Assembly (NCBI GenBank): GCA_030374735.1
Contig: JASCIV010000630.1
Span: forward strand, 1 to 15,546
DNA from: Gracilaria caudata
Lineage: Eukaryota > Rhodophyta > Florideophyceae > Gracilariales > Gracilariaceae
DNA: 15,546 nt
Direction of reading: 5' to 3'
Part shown: positions 1-7,893 of the stretch, one piece after another
Layout: the number at the start of each line of letters is the position of its first letter
How positions within the stretch are numbered: position 1 is the first letter of the stretch
The notes under the pieces: model-generated
What the model was told of the DNA's origin: nothing
The model's database searches: none
Seen by the model: only the letters and a program-made list of their open reading frames with translations
Position numbers and translations under genes: made by a program

Positions 1-1
1 G

Positions 2-244
2 CATGGGCAACTGTACGACAACTTGGAGAGGCTTAACATGTCATTATCGCCAAACAAGGAAATCCAGGCCGAAATATCCGCTGCACAGCAAAAATTTAAG
101 AAGCAACAAGCAACTTTGTCGCCCTCAACCTTCTTCAAGAAAACGACAGATGTCCGGACCGTGTTTACGTGGAAATTCAGAACACCTCGCAAACGCAGAA
201 CTCACTGTTGCATCCAAAGGCGTCTGCGTTTCGAAAAACTGTAG
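2..244 (+). CDS. possible 3' end of an unidentified ORF, cut by the left edge
   Basis: The frame starting at base 2 is open from the left edge to a TAG at 242-244 (80 codons). The middle is rich in K, Q, A and E (KEIQAEISAAQQKFKKQQ) and could form a helix or short coiled coil; the last 30 residues are basic. I recognise no family, and an open stretch of this length can arise by chance. There is no convincing start inside: the first ATG in frame is at 38. If it is real, the gene begins left of the window. It lies tail to tail with the minus-strand WD40 gene. Confidence 0.2.
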   Translation, partial: HGQLYDNLERLNMSLSPNKEIQAEISAAQQKFKKQQATLSPSTFFKKTTDVRTVFTWKFRTPRKRRTHCCIQRRLRFEKL

Positions 245-323
245 TTAGGGTGGCGAGAAAGATATTGGAAGACTCCACTAGAGAAAAGGAGTAACTGGTT
301 GTGCGTGTTGTCCTTTGCTTACT

Positions 324-347
324 GTGACTACTTCAGTGACTACTTCA
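324..347. repeat. tandem 12-bp direct repeat (2 copies)
   Basis: GTGACTACTTCA occurs twice in perfect tandem, followed by the related piece TCAATGACTT. It lies in the non-coding gap just downstream of the WD40 gene's stop codon. No function is apparent. Confidence 0.7.
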
Positions 348-405
348 TCAATGACTTTCATGAATTGGCTTGACTATTTGACTTCGAACCGCGCGAGAAA
401 AGTAG

Positions 406-1799
406 TCAGAAATACGCCCCTGGTTTTTCGTATACATCCATGATCAACCATGCTGCAGTAGGACGAAAACGCAATGATGCGTCTTCACCATCTCCCGAAT
501 GAAGATGGAACAGTTGTGTACACTCCTTCCGAAACTGATCTAGGCCTGAAGCTTCAACTACATTGCCCAGCAACCTATAGAATACGTCCACAAACATTTC
601 TGTATTCATTTCCATGCTCCGACTTCTCTCACTCATAGTCACGTATTTGACCGCTTCCGCCACAGTATCGTCAGTCAGCGGTAGTAAATCTAGTTTTCGA
701 AGTATATGTTCCACGCCGTCTATTGCCTTTTCCAGCGGAACCACTCCATCGCTGCAGTTCTCCAAATGCCATTGGCGTGCATACTTCGTACAAGTCTCCT
801 TCATCTCTATTTCTTTTTCGGTAAGTTCAAGTAGCACCGACTGGTGAGGGCAAGAAAACCATGTCGGAGTGCCACGAAAAAGGTGTACGGATCCATTACC
901 ACAGCCAGTGACAAATGTTGTGCCGTTTGGTGTTAGAGAGCCGCATCCTGAATACGCTTTGTAGGAATCGAACCATGCCACAAAAGACTTGCGCCGCGCA
1001 TCCCAAACACCGAATCCAAAGCGGGTCGTGGCTAAGATTCGTGATCCGTCAGCACTTATGGCGCACGAAATTTCTGAACTTGCTGAGTAATTCGGCAGCA
1101 GAGAAGATTCGTGACCACGTTTATCCCACTTAACTAGACACAGAGAGCTGGTGTCGGCTAAGACTGCCAAGGGACCTACCTCAGCTACACTTACCGCCGC
1201 CATAAGGCCATGCAGAGGATGATACTGAATCACGAAGAAGGAAGGCAAGTCTAAAAACCATACCTCCGCTGGTACCGATCCCCTTCCGTAGTGGCGTACG
1301 CCAACAGCTGCTGTGAAAACGAAACAGAATAATCCAGAATCTTCCCTCTCAGGCTGTAGCACTTCCAAGAATCAGGGCAAGATGGGTGTGACCATTGCTT
1401 CAAAAGCACCAGCGAATGCTGGTCAGTTACAAAAACAGCCACAGATTCAGAACCATGGTCGTCCAAATGGCACCCGAGCACTCTTTCCACATTAATCAAA
1501 AGCTCATGTTCAAAGCGGTGAGTGTGCTTCACACCCCAGTTTGAAGTATCTAGCAGTTCTACCACTCCGTCCACGAAGACTCTCAGCGCTCGGCGCCCAT
1601 CGCCCGAAAGGGTCATACAAAATGGTATGCCGTCTTTGTTTGAAAAGCGGTGCACTTCTTTGCGTTGATGCGTATCCCAGACAATAGATAACTCACCAGC
1701 GCCATGGTTGCTTATAGCGAGTTTGGCGTCGTTTGTCAGTTTGCAGCTTGTAGCAGATTTCTTATGCAGCCTAGGATAGTCCGCGTCGGTGGTGTTCAT
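406..1799 (-). CDS. WD40-repeat protein, seven-bladed propeller plus helical C-terminal region; one frameshift
   Basis: The frame opens at ATG 1797-1799 and shifts once before ending at 406, giving about 464 residues. Seven blade-like segments of 35-45 residues can be followed. They include LSIVWDTHQRKEVHRF (residues 37-52), VVELLDTS (79-86), a segment near 100-135, VWFLDLP, LCLVKWDKRG, FGVWDARRKSFVAWF and GSVHLFRGTPTWF. That is enough for one closed propeller, usually a protein-binding scaffold. The last 130 residues or so are charged, probably helical, and not recognised. The N-terminal frame (1799 to 1251) and C-terminal frame (1368 to 406) overlap, and the propeller pattern continues across the change. 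The likeliest break is a G-run (CCCC on the plus strand, 1280-1283) that has lost one base. I found no plausible GT-AG intron of the right length. It may be a recent pseudogene or an assembly error. A TAA lies in frame three codons upstream of the ATG, which supports this start. Confidence 0.72.
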
Positions 1800-3476
1800 G
1801 GTATTTTAGATACTGTTCACGGCAATGGCTGTTGCGTAAAGCTGGGCAGTGGATCGAATTGTGGTGTGGTGTGCCGTTCATGCCATTTTAAAGGAACGAG
1901 TCTGCACACGTTTGTGGGCTTAAACGGGCAGTTTGTATTACAGAGATGGTATTTTTGAAGTGGTGACCTTTGCTGGAAGGCCACAATCGTACCGTAGACT
2001 ACCTATATTTTGATTTGTGTAGGTCCCGTTTGAAGGACAAGTATAAACTTGCTAGGGTATGGATCAGGCACGTATTTGTAACAAAACAAAATTAGAAAGT
2101 AGCAGTTCTAAATGTCATACTCATGCTTTCATAGGAACTAGTCAGTCTTATTTTGGTCAATAAAAGTGGCATTTTCTTTTCTTACTATCAACCGCCATTT
2201 GTCCGCGAAACAGTGAGAAAAAAAGTTCCATCTGGTGTGTTTATCCATTTTGTATCGTAGTATGGTTCTCAAACTTGGCTGAAACATAATCGTTTATCTT
2301 TTTCTTCATTTGCTTTACAGTAAGAAATATCTTCTGCTTTTTATTTCCTTTAAACGAGTGTGGACAAGACGCAGCTAAGCAACTGTCGGGGAAAGTTGAC
2401 ATGTAGATAACGTCGCACTACGAATCAGGCGTGCGGGCCAGAGAACGCGGTGACGGCATTGAACGCGCAGGGTGATGCCGCAAGTCGTGTCGTGCGAAGC
2501 GCGGTGGCAATTGAAAAGAAAGCAGTCGTTAGTCACTAAAGTCGTTTTCTTCCCTCTAGTCATCCAATCATACAATACGTGAATGACCAGGGCCGTATAT
2601 TATGGAGGCTCAGTCAACTTAGTTTGCTCGACTGTGCACTCCGTATATCGGATGTTTGTCTAGCCTCAACAGGTGCCTGTCCTTTTCAAAATTCTACAGA
2701 ATGCACCGGAGACAAACGTACAGTATCATTCTACGATGTTGAAACCGATAGCTATCCTTACGCTTCAGTTTGAACGAAAACGATCCGAAGTGGAGCTGCC
2801 ACAATAAAGATTCGTACTGCAATACTACTGATCTCTTATACGAAGAGCAAGTGTAAACATATTGAGATCACGTTGGTACGAAAGCTGTAACCTGAATAAC
2901 CGTTACGCAAGAACCAACCATTACCTTTCCCTTCATTATGAGACGACAACCGGGACGTCTGACGAATACGTAGAGCTGCACGTTACTTAGCAGTGCGAAG
3001 TTAGCGCGTGTTGCTATCTACTCCAACAGATTGCTGGGAAAACGACAAAAAAATTACTGAAAGAACAAATGAATAAACGGTGAATGAGCGTTGAGCTACT
3101 ATATTCGCCCTTAGTGCTAAGCTACCGCGTGCGCTTTAGTGTGACCATCAACAGAAGCAGGATGAAGCAAGTTTGAAACGAAAACGACAAGTTAAGTAGG
3201 CTGGACTTGCTTCAGTTTTTTTCATCACTAAACCTTAATGTAACCAGAAAAGAAAATCGCTGTGGCAATATATACCAAGACAAGGCATTCTTAACTCGTG
3301 GGCAATTGTCAAAGAAGCACTAAATAAGGTTTAATGGAAAGCAAATATTTATCTCTTCATCTTCCCTTCGTATGGAGTATCTCATATGTAGAACCATGCA
3401 ATTCTCTACCAATGTTCGTCACTAAGAGCTGCATGATGAAGAGAAGGTAGAAAGGGAGACCTTCTCAAGAATCACT
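1800..3476. other. intergenic region between two minus-strand genes
   Basis: No convincing gene was found. Composition is mixed to AT-rich, and the reading frames are under 70 codons, lack sensible starts and match nothing I know. AATAAA at 2159-2164 and another near 2803 could be polyadenylation signals for plus-strand transcripts, but no plus-strand gene precedes them. The part next to 1800 should hold the WD40 promoter; I see no clear TATA box there. The part just below 3477 should hold the 3' UTR of the vWA gene; I see no canonical AATAAA on the minus strand there. Confidence 0.6.
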
Positions 3477-4550
3477 CTAAGCAGCTGTCTTGAAAACTAC
3501 GCATTTGTTCGCCTCCCGAGGCACGTTATTGCGGTTCACAACACGGTTCTCCCTTATTTCCTGGTAGTTAGTGAAGAAGATACGAACACATTTGTCCTTC
3601 GCAACTTCTTCCTGATTTCCCTGGAATGTCTGATGGCCAATTCCAGATCCACGCTCCTGAGCGATCCAGAAAGGCTTGAAATGAGTGGGAGTAAACCTCT
3701 GCGACCCAAATTCAGTAATTGCCTTGGCAACGCCATTCTCATCGATGAACTCTGGAACAATGTTGTTGGTATTCAAAGCACCAAGAGCGTACGAAACGTC
3801 CTTTGGAACAACTCTGGTCGTGAATGCCAGATCCGGCTCTCCACCTATGGAGAACGGCGGTTCCAAACCTCTTCTGTCGGCGAACGTGAACTCACATTCG
3901 TTGAATGCCTTCTCACATTCGGATGGATCCGGAGCATCACATATGGCTTGAACAACTTCGGGTACCTTCTGATCAAGGTTACCGAAGTTGACGTCGATGA
4001 ACAGTGAGGGGTCGCTTGCAATGCCCATCAAGTAATCTGCGCTCACGCTATGTCCAATTCCAACGGTGACAATATCAATTCCAGCAGCCTTCGCGTCAGC
4101 AGCGGCCTGCTTCGAAGGTTCGATATCAGCAGAGTTGGTCTCACCGTCAGTGACTAGCACCATGACCTTGTTGCCCTGAACGTTGTCAAGCTCATTTCTG
4201 CATTGATTCAATCCGGAGGAGATAGAAGTCAAGCCACTGAAGATCCTTTCCTGTCTGACGGCGTCCTCGAAATCACTGAAAACTGTTGTCGGTGAGCGGA
4301 TGGTTTGGGCAGAGTCAGAAAAAGCAACGGCGGAGTTCGACGGAGTGACGGATGATTCCGATTCCATTTGGCTCGTGATTCTAATGACAAAGTCTTGTTC
4401 ACGTTCAAGTTCCGCGTTGTCAATTGATGCAGACTGATCGATAATATAGCAAACATTTTGAATCAGACACTGTTGGGGGGCCGCGGTAGCGTGGATTCCA
4501 ACGGCGGAAAGGGCTGCAAGAGCAGCGAAGGCGAGGAAACGGAAACCCAT
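3477..4550 (-). CDS. secreted von Willebrand factor A (vWA) domain protein
   Basis: This is an intact 357-residue frame. Residues 1-24 form a signal peptide: a short basic start (MGFR), a hydrophobic alanine and leucine core, and a small-residue end near ATAA, so the product should enter the secretory pathway. A vWA fold covers about residues 33-203. Its metal-ion-dependent adhesion site is complete: D38-x-S40-x-S42 in IIDQSAS, T108 in FSGLTSISSG, and D135 in VLVTDGETN. These residues bind a divalent cation and usually mediate adhesion or ligand binding. After a cysteine-containing linker (AICDAPDPSECEKAFNEC), residues 215-357 form a C-terminal region I do not recognise. There is no visible membrane anchor at the end. 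A TATA-like box lies 118 bp upstream and there is no sign of an intron. A cell-wall or extracellular-matrix role is an inference from the signal peptide and domain only. Confidence 0.9.
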   Translation of the reverse strand: MGFRFLAFAALAALSAVGIHATAAPQQCLIQNVCYIIDQSASIDNAELEREQDFVIRITSQMESESSVTPSNSAVAFSDSAQTIRSPTTVFSDFEDAVRQERIFSGLTSISSGLNQCRNELDNVQGNKVMVLVTDGETNSADIEPSKQAAADAKAAGIDIVTVGIGHSVSADYLMGIASDPSLFIDVNFGNLDQKVPEVVQAICDAPDPSECEKAFNECEFTFADRRGLEPPFSIGGEPDLAFTTRVVPKDVSYALGALNTNNIVPEFIDENGVAKAITEFGSQRFTPTHFKPFWIAQERGSGIGHQTFQGNQEEVAKDKCVRIFFTNYQEIRENRVVNRNNVPREANKCVVFKTAA

Positions 4551-4667
4551 TGTTGCTTAGAAGCGAAGATTCTGAGTAATGGTGTCACGAAATAGATCCC
4601 CGCCAGTTTAGTGGAAAACTGTTTGATGCAGTTGGGAGAACTTTGTCGGGGAGTTAAAGCAGGGGTT

Positions 4668-4675
4668 CTTAAATA
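4668..4675 (-). promoter_or_regulatory. TATA-like box of the vWA gene
   Basis: Reading the minus strand, TATTTAAG occurs about 118 bp before the ATG at 4550. That leaves room for a start site some 25-30 bp downstream and a 5' UTR of about 90 bp. The assignment rests on motif and position only. Confidence 0.45.
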
Positions 4676-5497
4676 GTGGTTTGGCGGCAGAGTGAGCGAA
4701 GTTCTCTTCGACGGAGATAGAATAATCAAATATCATGCGTTGTGAGCAGTTCGAACAGAGATATCACTGCTGTGAATTATTGTATAGTTCAGAACAGATC
4801 AGCGGCATGAAAACATCCACATCCACAATTACATCGGAGAAGAGATTTGGAATGACAAGGACTAAAAGCAGTGTCTCTCCTTCTCTTCTTCGCGAAGGGG
4901 AGTTCACTAAAGATTGATTGTTGAATTGCTGGGTTTGTACTCAACAATGCTCGCCCATGAAGGAAATGGATATGAACGGGTTTATGCATACTTAGACTGG
5001 ATTAATTTCTGGACAGATGAAAAGAAAATGTGATCAGAGTCGCTTCTAACGCGAGAAGACAAGATATCGGACAAAGAAATCGTAAGAAGTAAGCAGCAGC
5101 ACGTTTCTTTTGCGATCTCCAATGTACATTGCCGGTACACGATATGCTTCCTTCAAAGCACTTCCAACCAGCGGTAACACAGCCGCTGCATGTCCTGAGG
5201 TACCATTATGTACATCTGCGAGATAATATTCATCAGCGAATGAGGTGGCCTCTTACCACACGGAGATGAGAACAGATTTGTACCCTTTGTCAGGATTTGA
5301 TACGCTTCCGCTATGAAAATATACAAGGAAGAGCGGTCTGTACCTTCACACCCATATATGCGAGTGAGCAACAATGATTGTGTCGGTATGTTCGAGGTTG
5401 GTGAAGGAGCCGCTAATACAAACTCGTGACAAGGACCCCCTCATGCCCCTGTTCGGATCCCTCAACCTTGAGGTCTGTGTAACAAATGTGCACAGAA
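4676..5497. other. intergenic region, no gene seen
   Basis: Only short frames of about 60-75 codons without recognisable domains were found on either strand. A minus-strand frame near 5153-5374 ends with a plausible-looking stretch (QRLCYRWLEVL) but matches nothing I know. The first part presumably holds the distal promoter of the vWA gene. Confidence 0.55.
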
Positions 5498-5563
5498 CAA
5501 TTGGCCAGCGCCATGGTTCACGACGGCTATTTTGGCGTCGCTGGTAAGTTTGCAACTTGTAGC
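5498..5563 (-). pseudogene. relic of a WD40 paralogue, N-terminal segment
   Basis: On the minus strand this encodes 22 residues from ATSCKL to GAGQL. They match residues 16-37 of the WD40 protein at 406-1799 at 17 of 22 positions, and the underlying DNA is clearly similar as well. No intact gene surrounds it: the frame runs on to a stop within about 10 codons of unrelated sequence. This is the debris of a second family member. It sits beside a sense-oriented fragment of the same family, so the original gene was rearranged by an inversion. Confidence 0.75.
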
Positions 5564-5596
5564 AAGCCACATGGCGCCGGTAGTTTCTTATCTGTT

Positions 5597-5674
5597 TGTA
5601 TGACTGTTTCGGGTGATGGAAATTGGGGACTGAGTGTGTTTTCTGATGGACTAGTAGAGCTTTTGGATACTTCA
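5597..5674 (+). pseudogene. relic of a WD40 paralogue, second-blade segment
   Basis: On the plus strand this encodes 26 residues from CMTVSGDG to VELLDTS. They match residues 61-86 of the WD40 protein at 406-1799 at 19 of 26 positions. The neighbouring fragment at 5498-5563 comes from residues 16-37 but lies on the opposite strand, so the two pieces are inverted relative to each other. The residues between them in the parent (38-60) are missing. Downstream the frame drifts into T-rich sequence with no similarity. Confidence 0.75.
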
Positions 5675-7489
5675 CCTTGTAACAGTCTTCGGGGATGGTG
5701 TTCATTTTGTTCGTGTTTGTGTTTTTTTGGTCCACGTTTTTGGTGTTAACTTTTTATGTGAACTTTTTGTTGTTGTTTCGTCTTACGACTATGGCACGCA
5801 ATGCGCACAGCTCGGGAGTGAATCGAGCTGTGCTGCGGTTTAGCATTTCTATCATTTAAGGACAATCTCAAATGTGGTCTGATTTGTTCCACATGTTTGT
5901 CTAGGTTGTGCTTCGTCTACGAGAAAAAAATATATATACGGACCGTCGCCGCTGGAGGATGAAAATAGATGCACCGTTTACGGGGTATGGTGTGCTTTAT
6001 GCGCCAATAACACCAATGGCCGCCGTCGCGTGGCTGCGATGGATTTTAATCTTGTCTTCTAGTAACTTCACGTAATCGATTCTACATTAGAGTGAACTCA
6101 ACTTTGAGGCAGTCTTCTTATCGACTACAAGCTACGCCGCGCTCCTCCGGGATGGTTAGTTCGTTGCATACCGTACCTTCCCTCCGGCCGTCACTGCGGC
6201 CGTCAGCGTTGTGAAGACGAGCAGCCTCGCTGGAAGCTGGAAGCCGGATGGCGAGATAGCGGGAAACGTTGACCAGCTCTAGTATCTCTCAGGAACAAAA
6301 CGCTTCTTCTGGAATGCAAGTGAGGTAACGTGGCGCACAATCGTTCCTTTTGCTTCTCGCCGGCGATAAGAAGGCCTCTTTGCGCTGCACATGTGGCAGT
6401 TTGCTCATTTCGAAGAAACGCACGGTCGTTTCGCAGAAAACTGTGCGGGTACGTAGCTTGACTTTATTTGCAGTCAAGCTATGATGAGGGTACCGTGCGC
6501 GCGGCGCGTCACGGCATATTGTGTAAACGTAGCGCTTTCGTGTTGCATGAGGTCTGCGGGCTACGTTCAGCCGCACTTTTAGATACAACGATATGCCCAA
6601 GGGTACGAGAAAGTGAGCGTACGTAATCGACTCACTGGAATATTAGTGCAAACGAAGGGCAAACCCCTCACACACATATGCGTTGTGGCATACGTGTACA
6701 CATGTAACGAGGAATGAAGATAAACTGCATATGCTATGAAAGGGATGCCTATTATTAGGTTTATGAGAGTAACTCGCTCATAAGGTTACCAAATGCTTAG
6801 AAGGCCGAACTGTTTACGGACAAAACGATGGGTAGTGTTCGCCGTTAGCCGAAGGCGGACAGTGTGTTATCATTCCACTGCGCCTGAATTTGTGCGACGA
6901 CGGCGGCGGCGGCAGTTTGTACTGTATGCTACGTTTAAAACCGCGCATAAACGAATGTGGTGGAGGACCGGGGCAGTGTGCCAGTGCTCGACAGAGCCGC
7001 AGCGATATCGAGCAGAAGAGGGGCGACGACCTTGACGAAGATGGCGGCAGTGAAAAAGAAGGTGCAATATGGAAACAACGCGCCGGTGGGGAGGAGGTAT
7101 GAGGGATACGCTTGTATGACTTCGGTTGGGTTTGATATTGAGGGAACTGATTGATGCAGAATCATCCGGTGCAGCCGGGTGCGGTAAGCTTGAATAACCC
7201 TATGTGACCATTGCTTTATGCTTTAAACGCCGACAAACTGCAGCGGCTGCGCGTTGGTTGGAAGCGCGGCTGCGCCAACAACAGCGCGCCCACCAGCGGG
7301 CGCACTGAACTGTGAAGATCAGGAGGCGAGAAGGCTGGAAGGCAGCACCTGTCGCATCGAGAGTTTCTTCCGCTCGCGTCATACACCGGCGCCGGGGCCA
7401 ACAAACGCTGATTGGCTCCGAACCATCACGTCACCGTTTCGGCCAAACACGTGCACGTGACAAGTACGCAGCGGCTGCCGTGCTGGAAG
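5675..7489. other. intergenic region, no supported gene
   Basis: No recognisable gene was found. The longest frame is a 103-codon minus-strand ORF at 6289-6600, basic and without a recognisable domain, which could be chance. Visible structure: an ATATATA tract near 5930, a direct repeat GGCCGTCA twice near 6188-6210, a perfect 10-bp hairpin at 6454-6481, and a short CGG trinucleotide run near 6900-6915. GC content rises steadily towards 7,490. Confidence 0.5.
6454..6481. repeat. perfect 10-bp inverted repeat (hairpin)
   Basis: TAGCTTGACT (6454-6463) and AGTCAAGCTA (6472-6481) are exact reverse complements separated by an 8-base AT-rich loop. It is not followed by a T-tract and is not next to any supported gene. 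Confidence 0.7.
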
Positions 7490-7893
7490 GCGCGCGCACT
7501 CGCGATGGCGTCGCGCGCACACAAACTTTTTGTGCTGGAGCCCGCCTTGCGCGCGCGCGCGCATCGCGCGCGCCACCCGCCGCGCGACAAGTGTGATCTC
7601 GCCGCCAGTCGCCGCGCGCGCGACCTCGCCAGCCGCCGTGCCTCGCGCTTGCGTGCCGAGCGAACCGCCAGCGACAAGCTGTCACACGCCCTCCACGTCC
7701 GCGCCGCTTTCTCCCCCTCACGCGCGCGAGCGCGCGCCATGTGTTGCCGTCCACTGCGCGCGCGCCGGCGAGCGGTGCCGACGTCGCATCCGCTCGCCAC
7801 GCCGAGAGCGCGTCGACGCGCACAGCCGTGGAGCCCGACCCCTGTTACAACGCGAGCGCGCGATCCGCTCGCTGTCCGCGCCTAACTCACCCC
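7490..7893. other. CpG-dense block upstream of the coiled-coil gene
   Basis: This stretch is packed with CGCG and GCGC, including alternating CG runs near 7548-7580 and more near 7610-7625 and 7720-7770. All six frames stay open for long distances simply because stop codons need A and T. No single frame has a protein-like composition; all read as mostly R, A, S and P. It ends at the start of the coiled-coil gene and probably contains its promoter and 5' UTR, though there is no TATA box. Confidence 0.6.

Noticed and set aside
1251..1263. Possible 13-nt GT-AG intron (GTATGGTTTTTAG on the minus strand) to explain the WD40 frame change
   Set aside because: It is far too short for splicing, and removing it leads to the wrong frame.
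1704..1958. 84-codon plus-strand frame resembling the start of the one at 5486
   Set aside because: Both are antisense shadows of the same WD40 coding segment; the similarity is explained by the minus-strand protein.
2375..2773. Short frames at 2375-2575 (minus) and 2579-2773 (plus)
   Set aside because: Under 70 codons, no recognisable domain, and the plus frame depends on a GTG start, which is unlikely in a eukaryote.
6289..6600. 103-codon minus-strand ORF
   Set aside because: Basic, with no domain, signal or conserved-looking motif, and a perfect hairpin inside it. Length alone is not enough.
7426..7885. Several overlapping frames over 120 codons on both strands
   Set aside because: CpG-dense DNA lacks stop codons in every frame. 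The products are near-random R, A, S and P, and no frame is preferred.
7741..7893. N-terminal extension of the coiled-coil protein upstream of 7894
   Set aside because: The frame is open but has no ATG, and the sequence is arginine and alanine noise from the CpG block.
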